5,764 bases of DNA from Rhodospirillaceae bacterium (lineage in GTDB: Bacteria > Pseudomonadota > Alphaproteobacteria > Rhodospirillales > Magnetovibrionaceae). The DNA is taken from positions 1 to 5,764 of the forward strand of contig NVTL01000050.1 of the NCBI GenBank assembly GCA_002401565.1, given 5' to 3'. The notes below the pieces were generated by a model. That model had not been told where the DNA came from, did not search any database, and was given only the letters and a program-made list of their open reading frames with translations. Shown here piece after piece: positions 1 to 5,764 of the stretch (positions within the stretch are counted from its first letter, which is position 1; the number at the start of each line of letters is the position of its first letter). The translations under genes were made by a program, and so were the position numbers.

Positions 1-44
1 ACATCCACGCCTTCCCAAAAGCTTCGTGTGCCGCATAAAATAGA
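1..44. other. Leading segment with no supported gene; stops upstream of cobN frame
   Basis: No gene can be supported here. In the frame of the downstream cobN reading frame there is a TAA at 36-38. The second plus frame has a TAG at 41-43. The remaining plus frame is open through this stretch but closes at about 115 and does not resemble CobN in any convincing way. No Shine-Dalgarno-like sequence precedes the ATG at 45. If cobN is interrupted by a frameshift, the lesion lies in or just before this stretch. Confidence 0.5.
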
Positions 45-2453
45 ATGTGTATCTTCTCGAAATTGCTCAAGAATTGCATCACGGCTGCCACTTTTTCCTT
101 GAATCAATACAGGCGTTTCTTCCAATCTCTTCCTGAAGAGATTCAAAACCAAATTACCGATAAATGGGGGGAGCCGGAAGCTGATCCCTTCTTTTTGGCG
201 GGGGATGATGCGCTTGCTCTTCCTTTGGCAAAGTTTGGTAATGTTGTGGTCGGTATCCAGCCAGCGCGGGGCTATAATATTGACCCGTCCAAAACCTATC
301 ACGATCCGGACTTGGTTCCGCCTCATGGGTATTTGGCCTTTTATGTGTGGCTGCGAAAATCATTTGGCACTGAAGCCATCATTCATTTTGGAAAACATGG
401 CAATTTAGAATGGTTGCCGGGTCGTGCGTTGGCTTTAGGAGCCGATGATTTTCCTGAAATTGCCCTTGGCCCGATCCCCCATTTGTATCCGTTCATCGTC
501 AACGATCCGGGCGAAGGCACACAAGCCAAACGCCGCGCCGCCGCCGTGATTATCGATCACCTAACACCACCCTTGGCGCGCGCCGAAAGTTATGGCCCCT
601 TAAAAGACTTAGAGCTTTTGGTCGATGAATATTTCGAAGCCTGCGGATCAGACCCCCGCCGCACCCGCATTTTAAAACGCGATATTTTAGAGCTCTGCCA
701 CACCACCGGATTGGCCCAAGACGCGGGCCTAAAAGAAGACGCCGCCGAAGACGAACGTCTGGCGACTTTGGACGCGTATTTGTGCGAACTGAAAGAAATG
801 CAAATCCGCGATGGCCTGCATGTTTTTGGACTGTCCCCGACGGATGAATTGTTGGATAATTTGCTAATGGCTTTGGTGCGTGTACCGCGAGGGGGTGAGC
901 CCAAAGACGCGTCCCTAACCCGAGCCCTCGCCCAAGATTTTAAGTTAGATTTTGATCCGCTTGATTGCGATATGTCCGCAGCATGGACGGGACCGCGCCC
1001 GGATGTTTTATCCGCAGATGACCCTTGGCGCAGTGCCGGCGATACGGTTGAACGGTTGGAAACTTTTGCTGTCCAGTTGATTCAAAGCACGGTTCCTTGC
1101 GCCGCAGCATGGACGTCGACACAGGCCGTTTTGGATGAAATAAAAACCCGCATTCGCCCGGCTGTTGAACTGTGCGGAGCGGCTGAGATCGACGGCATTT
1201 TAAAAGGCCTCGCCGGGGAATTTGTCGAGCCCGGCCCCAGTGGCGCACCGACCCGTGGACGCCCCGAAGTGCTGCCCACCGGACGTAATTTTTATTCTGT
1301 TGATACCCGGTCTGTGCCCACCCCCGCCGCATGGACGCTGGGCTGGAAATCAGCAACCATATTGTTGGAAGCCCATTATCAAGAACACGGAGATTGGCCC
1401 AAAACCATGGCCATCACCGCATGGGGCACGTCCAACATGCGTACGGGTGGTGACGACATTGCCCAAGCCTTGGCCCTGTTGGGCACGCGACCAACATGGG
1501 ACGCCGCCAGCCGCCGAGTGACCGGATTTGAAGTTCTGCCAGCCGATATTTTAGACCGCCCCCGCGTGGATGTAACGCTGCGCATTTCCGGGTTTTTCAG
1601 GGATGCCTTTCCCGGCCTTATCGATTTGTTCGACAGTGCGGTGCGGGCCGTCGCCGCCTTGATTGAGCCCGAAGATATAAACCCACTGGCCGCTCGCGTG
1701 CGGGCTGAGACGGCTGAGCTCATACAAAGTGGCATAGAGGAAACTGAGGCCACACGCCGCGCAGGCTTTCGCGTGTTTGGCTCTATGCCCGGCGCTTACG
1801 GCGCAGGCCTACAAGCTCTGATGGATGAAAAAGGCTGGAAGACCGATGCGGATTTAGCGAAGGCTTATGTGGCGTGGGGCGGGTATGCCTATGGGTCCGG
1901 AGCCGAAGGCGAAGCTCGCCATGGCCTTTTTGAGACCCGCTTAAAGGCCGTTGAAGCCGTGGTGCAAAACCAAGACAACCGCGAACATGATTTATTGGAT
2001 TCAGACGACTATTACCAATTCGAAGGCGGCATGACCGCAGCCGTTCGGGAACTATCCGGCCAACAACCCGCCACATGGCACATGGACCATTCCCGCGTCG
2101 ATGCGCCCAAAGCCAGAACGTTGGAAGATGAAATTGGTCGCGTGGTGCGGGCGCGCGTGGTTAACCCAAAATGGATCAAGGGCGTGATGCGCCACGGCTA
2201 TAAAGGTGCGTTTGAAATGGCCGCCACGGTCGATTACATGGTGTCGTTCGCCGCCACCGCGCACTGTGTTAAGGACCACCATTTTGATGCGGTGTTTCAG
2301 GCATATTTGGACGATCAACAGGTGTTAGACTTCCTGCGTGAAAACAATCCAGAAGCGCTCAAAGACATGATCGCCAGATTGTTAGAAGCCCAAGACAGAC
2401 AACTGTGGAAACCGCGGCTAAATTCCACGCGAGCGATTTTGGAAAGCTTGTAA
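45..2453 (+). CDS. cobN: Cobaltochelatase subunit CobN, C-terminal 802 residues (5' end missing or disrupted)
   Basis: CobN is the large subunit of the ATP-dependent aerobic cobaltochelatase (CobNST). It binds hydrogenobyrinic acid a,c-diamide and receives cobalt in the cytoplasm; it is related to magnesium chelatase subunit H. Family-typical blocks are visible: WGEPEADPFF (41-50), VVVGIQPARGYNIDP (67-81), TYHDPDLVPPHGYLAFY (84-100), FGKHGNLEWLPG (115-126), NDPGEGTQAKRRAAAVIIDH (153-172), then a long C-terminal part with AITAWGTSNMRTGGDDIAQ (456-474), FGSMPGAYGAG (578-588), GGMTAAVREL (661-670) and MRHGYKGAFEMAATVDY (715-731). Family members are usually about 1,100-1,300 residues, so roughly the first 450 are absent. 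Recognisable similarity starts near residue 17 (FSLNQYRRFF); the first 16 residues look unrelated. An in-frame TAA lies 9 bases before the ATG and no ribosome binding site is seen, so ATG 45 is only the first possible start, probably not the native one. The C-terminus is intact. It converges on the arsC-like gene across a palindromic repeat. Identity is very secure; intactness is not. Confidence 0.93.
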   Translation: MCIFSKLLKNCITAATFSLNQYRRFFQSLPEEIQNQITDKWGEPEADPFFLAGDDALALPLAKFGNVVVGIQPARGYNIDPSKTYHDPDLVPPHGYLAFYVWLRKSFGTEAIIHFGKHGNLEWLPGRALALGADDFPEIALGPIPHLYPFIVNDPGEGTQAKRRAAAVIIDHLTPPLARAESYGPLKDLELLVDEYFEACGSDPRRTRILKRDILELCHTTGLAQDAGLKEDAAEDERLATLDAYLCELKEMQIRDGLHVFGLSPTDELLDNLLMALVRVPRGGEPKDASLTRALAQDFKLDFDPLDCDMSAAWTGPRPDVLSADDPWRSAGDTVERLETFAVQLIQSTVPCAAAWTSTQAVLDEIKTRIRPAVELCGAAEIDGILKGLAGEFVEPGPSGAPTRGRPEVLPTGRNFYSVDTRSVPTPAAWTLGWKSATILLEAHYQEHGDWPKTMAITAWGTSNMRTGGDDIAQALALLGTRPTWDAASRRVTGFEVLPADILDRPRVDVTLRISGFFRDAFPGLIDLFDSAVRAVAALIEPEDINPLAARVRAETAELIQSGIEETEATRRAGFRVFGSMPGAYGAGLQALMDEKGWKTDADLAKAYVAWGGYAYGSGAEGEARHGLFETRLKAVEAVVQNQDNREHDLLDSDDYYQFEGGMTAAVRELSGQQPATWHMDHSRVDAPKARTLEDEIGRVVRARVVNPKWIKGVMRHGYKGAFEMAATVDYMVSFAATAHCVKDHHFDAVFQAYLDDQQVLDFLRENNPEALKDMIARLLEAQDRQLWKPRLNSTRAILESL

Positions 2454-2460
2454 CGCCAAC

Positions 2461-2540
2461 GTCATGCGCGGGCTTGACCCGCGTATCCACGACTTAACGG
2501 TTGGGAAGTCGTGGATGACCGGATCAAGTCCGGTCATGAC
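2461..2540. repeat. Palindromic intergenic repeat (REP-like, alphaproteobacterial type), possible bidirectional terminator
   Basis: The element starts 7 bases after the cobN stop and ends 9 bases before the arsC-like stop, so it fills the gap between two convergent genes. Its two 35-base arms (2461-2495 and 2506-2540) are inverted copies matching at 28 of 35 positions, around a 10-base centre. Each arm also folds on itself. The left arm has CGCGGG (2467-2472) and CCCGCG (2478-2483) around CTTGA. The right arm has ATGACCGGA (2515-2523) and TCCGGTCAT (2529-2537) around TCAAG. Six of the seven arm differences form three compensatory pairs in these local stems, and the seventh keeps a G-T wobble. 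Similar GTCATG…CTTGA…ATCCACGAC elements are, from memory, frequent between genes in many alphaproteobacteria. A role in ending transcription from both sides is plausible, but no long T tract follows on either strand, so this is inferred. Confidence 0.85.
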
Positions 2541-2549
2541 AAAACGGGA

Positions 2550-2891
2550 TCAGAGTATTTCCAAAACGCTTTCCGGGGGCCGACCCATGGCCGCTTTATC
2601 ACCGTTCACAACAATTGGACGTTCGATGGCGCGGGGGTGATTTGCCAAAGCTTCGATCAACGCGTCGTTGTCTAAATTCGCAACGTCGATGCCTTCTTCT
2701 TTGGCTTCTTTTTTGCGCACGATTTCAGCCGCCGTTTTGCCGAGTTTACCTAAAATAGATTTCAACTCAGCCGCCGTTGGAGGCGTATCTAAATACGTGA
2801 TAATATTTGGCTCAACGCCTTTTTCTTGAAGCAAAGCCAGCGTCTGGCGAGATTTGCTGCATTTTGGATTGTGATAAATGGTGACGGACAT
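2550..2891 (-). CDS. arsC: ArsC-family arsenate reductase-like protein (YfgD type, glutaredoxin-dependent class)
   Basis: This 113-residue protein has the thioredoxin-fold ArsC family pattern. It begins with the active-site loop YHNPKCSKSRQTL (6-18), with Cys11 in the place of the catalytic cysteine that attacks arsenate in E. coli R773 ArsC. Arg59, Arg91 (in ERPIVV) and Arg104 (in MGRPPE) match the three arginines that bind the oxyanion in that enzyme. The CSKSR loop, the short length and the GRPPESVLEIL end resemble E. coli YfgD more than plasmid ArsC, which is about 140 residues. Known ArsC enzymes reduce arsenate to arsenite using glutathione and glutaredoxin; for YfgD-type proteins the physiological substrate is less certain. 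No arsR, arsB or acr3 lies nearby, so an arsenic-resistance role is not supported by context. It is the last gene of the minus-strand run, 17 bases after the mscS stop. The ATG has a good ribosome binding site. Confidence 0.9.
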   Translation of the reverse strand: MSVTIYHNPKCSKSRQTLALLQEKGVEPNIITYLDTPPTAAELKSILGKLGKTAAEIVRKKEAKEEGIDVANLDNDALIEALANHPRAIERPIVVNGDKAAMGRPPESVLEIL

Positions 2892-2897
2892 GAGGTT

Positions 2898-2902
2898 TCC
2901 TT
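2898..2902 (-). promoter_or_regulatory. Ribosome binding site of the arsC-like gene
   Basis: On the minus strand AAGGA lies 6 bases before the ATG at 2891. It falls inside the short gap after the mscS stop codon, which supports independent initiation on a shared mRNA and fixes the chosen start. Confidence 0.7.
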
Positions 2903-2908
2903 AAAGGT

Positions 2909-4039
2909 CTATTTTTTAGGCGGTACGAAAATTTCCGGGCCATCGCCGGGAAGATGTTCGACATATACCGATTGCGAAGGGAAAGCGAAAGAAGTTCCGT
3001 TGCTTTCGACAATTTCTTTGACCGCCATAGCCAGTTTTTCTTTGATTTTCAACCATTCGCCCCATTGGGTGGTGTTGGTGAAACAGTACAACATGATGTC
3101 GATGGAACTGTCGGAAAAACGATCAATGCGCACAAACGTCGCGACGTCTTTGGCATCCGCAAAATCAGGACTGTCAAAAATGTAGGACTCAAGCTGATCG
3201 CGAACATCGCGCAACTGTTCTATGGATGAAGAATACTGAAGGCCTATATGCCAATAAATTCGGCGGTGCGTCATTTCTGAAAAATTGGTGACCGCATTGT
3301 CGGCTAATTTAGTATTGGGCACAAATACCGGGGCCTTATCAAAACGGCGCACCATGGTCGAACGGAACCCTATTTGTTCGACGGTGCCTTCGACCACGCC
3401 ATCGACCCTGATCCAATCGCCTTTGTTAAAACGATGTTCGGCGATGATCAAAATGCCCGCGATCAGGTTTTTAAACAAGTCCTGAGCGCCCAACGCCACG
3501 GCCACACCAAACAGGCCAAGACCCGCAAGGATTGGCCCCACCTGGATGCCCCAAATTTCCAACACGGCGGCGATGCCCACAAACCCCACCAGCAACTTGA
3601 CGCTTTTAACCATCCAATCGATCATCACTTGGGTGAAAATTTGTTCCAGTTTTCTGAGCAGGTGACTAAGCGGTGAGATCGCCCGATGCAGTCCCCAAAA
3701 CAACGAAATGGTAATTAGCATCTTCACAAAATTATCGGCAAGGTCTTGGTGCGACGTTCCCAACGGTAAATAATCCAAGGCCAAAAATGCGCCCAACACC
3801 ACGGGCAACAAGCGGATGGGACCTTCCAAAGCATTCAACAATTCATCGTCCAGCAGGGTTTTGGTGCGATTGGCTTTGAGGCGCAGTGTGCCGATGACAA
3901 ACTTAGCCATCAAGCCCCGCAGCACCAAAAACACCACAAAGATACCCAGCGCGCTCAGCAACGAGGCGATGTCGATGCCGAACACGCCCGTGCCCCACAC
4001 GTCTAAAACCAAGGCCCAAAATTCATTTAAGGTTTGCAT
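2909..4039 (-). CDS. MscS-family mechanosensitive ion channel
   Basis: This 376-residue protein is a small-conductance mechanosensitive channel of the MscS family, expected in the inner membrane, where such channels release solutes on hypo-osmotic shock. Five hydrophobic segments are apparent, at about 22-48, 74-91, 104-120, 144-163 and 168-200. The last is the pore-lining helix, with the Gly/Ala-rich run AGLGLFGVAVALGAQDLFKN (172-191). It leads into the hallmark beta domain: FNKGDWIRVDGVVEGTVEQI (204-223), RRFDKAPVFVPNTKLADN (231-248) and NFSE (252-255). A mixed alpha/beta C-terminal domain ends with FAFPSQSVYVEHL (351-363). Two more helices than E. coli MscS (three) suggests the medium-sized YnaI/YbdG-like group; no large periplasmic domain is present. 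The residue after the conserved pore Gln (186) is Asp, where E. coli MscS has the Gly113 hinge. It lies 14 bases after the cobQ stop with its own ribosome binding site. The exact subfamily and gating are not determined. Confidence 0.95.
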   Translation of the reverse strand: MQTLNEFWALVLDVWGTGVFGIDIASLLSALGIFVVFLVLRGLMAKFVIGTLRLKANRTKTLLDDELLNALEGPIRLLPVVLGAFLALDYLPLGTSHQDLADNFVKMLITISLFWGLHRAISPLSHLLRKLEQIFTQVMIDWMVKSVKLLVGFVGIAAVLEIWGIQVGPILAGLGLFGVAVALGAQDLFKNLIAGILIIAEHRFNKGDWIRVDGVVEGTVEQIGFRSTMVRRFDKAPVFVPNTKLADNAVTNFSEMTHRRIYWHIGLQYSSSIEQLRDVRDQLESYIFDSPDFADAKDVATFVRIDRFSDSSIDIMLYCFTNTTQWGEWLKIKEKLAMAVKEIVESNGTSFAFPSQSVYVEHLPGDGPEIFVPPKK

Positions 4040-4044
4040 GTCTA

Positions 4045-4048
4045 CTCC
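4045..4048 (-). promoter_or_regulatory. Ribosome binding site of the mscS-family gene
   Basis: On the minus strand GGAG lies 5 bases before the ATG at 4039. It sits in the 14-base gap between the cobQ stop and the channel gene, supporting this start and a shared transcript. Confidence 0.65.
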
Positions 4049-4053
4049 AGAAA

Positions 4054-5550
4054 TTATTCAGGTTGGATCATAGCCAACAGCGCGTCTAAGTCCAAACAAG
4101 ATTCCAAATGATCGGCCAAGTCGTCCAAGGCGGCCTCGACGCTGGCAGCATAAGATGCCCCCTGCACACGACCATCGCGCAGGCGGCTTAAAAAACCATG
4201 GCGAAATTCATCCGCTGCAAAAAGCCCGTGCACGTACGATCCCATGACGTGTCCGTTGGCGCTGAGGGCACCGTCTTCGCGGCCATCGCTTAAATGCACC
4301 CATGGGCGGTGACGCGCCGGGCCTTCGCTGAGGCCTAAATGCATTTCGTAACCGGAAATTTCCAGACGTGTATTGGCTTCGACACCCGTCACATGTTCCA
4401 AAGTTTTATCATCGGTCAGCACGGTTTCGATGTCTAACAAGCCCAAGCCCAGTTCTTCACCAACGTCGCCTTCGACACCGTCCGGATCAGAAATGCGTTG
4501 GCCCAACATTTGATACCCACCGCACAGTCCCACCACCAAACCGCCCCGGTTCAGGTGAGCTTTGATGTCCACATCCCAGTCTTGATCTTTTAACACGCGC
4601 AAATCGGCGATCACAGATTTTGACCCCGCCAAGATCACCACGTCGATATTACCGGGCAAGGCTTCGCCGGGTTCTAACAATATAACCTCAACATCAGGCT
4701 CGTTCATCAACGGGTCGATGTCGTCAAAATTGGACAAGCGCGGCAGTTTTAAAACGGCAATGCGGATGGGGTTTTGATGATCGGCCCCTTGCCCGCTTTG
4801 CGCCCAACCAGCCAACGACGCGCTGTCTTCCTTTGGCAATTTACGAGCATCTTCGAACCACGTGACCAGACCCAAGGTCGGCCAGCCCGTGCGGGCTTCG
4901 ATATCGGTCATGGCAGAATCAAAAAGTGATGCATCACCGCGAAACTTATTAACGATAAAGCCTTTAATTAAAGCTTGTTCAGACGGCATCAACACCGCGT
5001 GAGTGCCGACGATTTGGGCAATCACGCCGCCTTTTTCCACATCGCCCGCCAATACCACGGGTACGTTTGCGGCCAAGGCAAAGCCCATATTGGCAATGTC
5101 GCCCGCGCGCAAATTGATTTCCGATGGACTGCCCGCGCCTTCGACCACCACCACATCGCATTGGCTTTTTAAACGTTCAAACGCGGCCAGGACTTCGGGT
5201 AACAAAGTATCTTTAAAGGTGCGGAAATCTTTTGGTTTTACGGTGCCGCGCACTTTTCCGCCGACCACCAATTGTGCGCCCGTATCAGACTGGGGTTTTA
5301 ACAAGACCGGGTTCATATCAACGATGGGATCAGCGCCGCACGCCAAAGCCTGCAAAGCCTGAGCCCGGCCAATTTCACCACCATCGATCGTCACGGCGGC
5401 ATTGTTGGACATATTTTGCGGCTTAAACGGCAGGACTTTTAGTCCGCGTTTTTTAAACGCGCGACACAATCCCGCCACCAACAATGACTTACCCGCGTCC
5501 GAACCCGTGCCTTGTATCATCAAGGCGCAGGGTGGAGACTTATTGGGCAT
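4054..5550 (-). CDS. cobQ: Cobyric acid synthase CobQ (glutamine-hydrolysing)
   Basis: CobQ (CbiP in the anaerobic pathway) carries out four ATP- and glutamine-dependent amidations at b, d, e and g of adenosyl-cobyrinic acid a,c-diamide, giving adenosyl-cobyric acid in the cytoplasm. At 498 residues it has normal length. The N-terminal synthetase domain (about 8-235) shows the nucleotide-binding loop QGTGSDAGKS (13-22), FKPQNMSNNAAVT (42-54), EIGRAQALQALA (59-70), MNPVLLKPQSDTGAQ (79-93), VVEGAGSPSEINLR (135-148), DIANMGFA (151-158) and GFIVNKFRGD (197-206). A C-terminal class I glutamine amidotransferase-like domain follows (about 262-445), with ILAGSKSVIADL (306-317), GLCGGYQMLG (341-350) holding catalytic Cys343, GYEMHLG (400-406) and GSYVHGLF (437-444) with His441. 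No key residue appears lost. The start overlaps the upstream SYLF gene by 11 bases and has no clear Shine-Dalgarno, which suggests translational coupling; Met11 is a less likely alternative start because it would remove the beginning of the first beta strand. It is the only B12 gene in this minus-strand run. Confidence 0.97.
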   Translation of the reverse strand: MPNKSPPCALMIQGTGSDAGKSLLVAGLCRAFKKRGLKVLPFKPQNMSNNAAVTIDGGEIGRAQALQALACGADPIVDMNPVLLKPQSDTGAQLVVGGKVRGTVKPKDFRTFKDTLLPEVLAAFERLKSQCDVVVVEGAGSPSEINLRAGDIANMGFALAANVPVVLAGDVEKGGVIAQIVGTHAVLMPSEQALIKGFIVNKFRGDASLFDSAMTDIEARTGWPTLGLVTWFEDARKLPKEDSASLAGWAQSGQGADHQNPIRIAVLKLPRLSNFDDIDPLMNEPDVEVILLEPGEALPGNIDVVILAGSKSVIADLRVLKDQDWDVDIKAHLNRGGLVVGLCGGYQMLGQRISDPDGVEGDVGEELGLGLLDIETVLTDDKTLEHVTGVEANTRLEISGYEMHLGLSEGPARHRPWVHLSDGREDGALSANGHVMGSYVHGLFAADEFRHGFLSRLRDGRVQGASYAASVEAALDDLADHLESCLDLDALLAMIQPE

Positions 5551-5764
5551 TCAAGCTGGCGCGCAGGGCATCCGCAGCAGGGCTTTGCACTTGACCTTGC
5601 AGGACAATTTCTTCAGGCGTTACGGGGCGGCCATAAAAGACTTCGTTTAAATCGTTGCGTTTGATCAAGGCAGCGGCTTCGAACGATCCGCCTGCATACG
5701 CACCGACGCCTTGGGAAAAGGCCATGATGTCTGCTCCGATATTGGTGGTGGTTGAGGCTTCGAC
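5540..5764 (-). CDS. SYLF-domain (Ysc84/DUF500 family) protein, C-terminal 74 residues, 5' end outside window
   Basis: The reading frame is open to the window edge, so only the C-terminal end of the gene is visible. An ATG at 5725 is internal: the 13 codons before it (VEASTTTNIGADI) continue the family pattern and should be part of the protein. The visible part matches the end of the SYLF domain, first noted in yeast Ysc84 and mammalian SH3YL1 and known to bind lipids. Blocks are ASTTTNIGADIMAFSQGVGAYAGG, which occupies visible residues 3-26, and FYGRPVTPEEIVLQGQV (43-59), followed by a short SPAADALRASL tail, as in bacterial members. Bacterial SYLF proteins are often exported and poorly characterised, so the precise function is unknown; a signal peptide, if any, would be outside the window. 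The stop codon overlaps the cobQ start, suggesting one transcript. Recognition is by motif memory and the family assignment is fairly secure. Confidence 0.8.
   Translation of the reverse strand, partial: VEASTTTNIGADIMAFSQGVGAYAGGSFEAAALIKRNDLNEVFYGRPVTPEEIVLQGQVQSPAADALRASLNAQ

Noticed and set aside
1..36. Possible frameshifted CobN remnant in the other plus frame (STPSQKLRVPHKIE)
   Set aside because: The faint likeness to a TPAS-type CobN segment is too weak, and the spacing to the next conserved block seems too short to support a claim.
1..60. Possible cobalamin riboswitch before cobN
   Set aside because: Too short, and no B12-box-like sequence or helices; the expected cobN start is further upstream outside the window.
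940..1356. Long open frame on the minus strand within cobN
   Set aside because: It lies wholly antisense to strongly conserved CobN sequence, shows no family likeness and has low-complexity basic composition typical of a shadow frame.
2725..2780. Direct repeat of about 12 bases (TCAGCCGCCGTT, twice)
   Set aside because: It encodes the two TAAE motifs in the arsC-like protein and looks like chance codon reuse within a coding region.
2826..3185. Plus-strand open frame spanning the mscS end and arsC start
   Set aside because: Antisense to two well-recognised genes, crosses their junction and has no recognisable domain.
5003..5362. Plus-strand open frame antisense to cobQ
   Set aside because: Opposite the conserved CobQ synthetase domain; no ribosome binding site or family likeness.
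5540..5725. A complete 61-residue small protein starting at ATG 5725
   Set aside because: The frame stays open to the window edge and the residues before this ATG continue the SYLF pattern, so it is the tail of a longer gene.

Overview
The window looks like chromosomal DNA from a moderate-GC alphaproteobacterium, perhaps of the Rhodospirillales type. This rests on the CobN and CobQ sequence style, which matches aerobic alphaproteobacterial cobalamin synthesis, on a GTCATG…CTTGA… palindromic intergenic repeat of a kind common in that class, and on the mixed codon usage. The lineage is inference; nothing in the window fixes it to a genus.

Layout. Positions 1-44 hold no supported gene. From 45 to 2453 on the plus strand runs a long C-terminal portion of CobN, the large subunit of aerobic cobaltochelatase. 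It lacks the N-terminal third or so of the family, and an in-frame stop (TAA, 36-38) lies just upstream, so the gene is split, frameshifted, truncated, or affected by an assembly or sequence error near a contig end. An 80-bp palindromic repeat (2461-2540) fills the gap between cobN and the convergent minus-strand genes.

The minus strand carries four tightly packed genes, in transcription order: the C-terminal end of a SYLF-domain (Ysc84/DUF500) protein (5764-5540, running off the window), cobQ encoding cobyric acid synthase (5550-4054), a mechanosensitive channel of the MscS family (4039-2909), and an ArsC/YfgD-type arsenate reductase-like protein (2891-2550). The junctions are an 11-nt overlap, a 14-nt gap and a 17-nt gap, so co-transcription is likely.

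Function. CobN (cobalt insertion into hydrogenobyrinate a,c-diamide) and CobQ (amidation of adenosyl-cobyrinate diamide to cobyric acid) belong to the same aerobic vitamin B12 pathway and face each other across the repeat. The SYLF, MscS and ArsC-like genes have no known direct role in B12 synthesis. No RNA gene, riboswitch, CRISPR array, transposase or phage gene was found. I see no convincing undescribed system here. The points most worth a second look are the broken 5' end of cobN and the internal covariation in the palindromic repeat.
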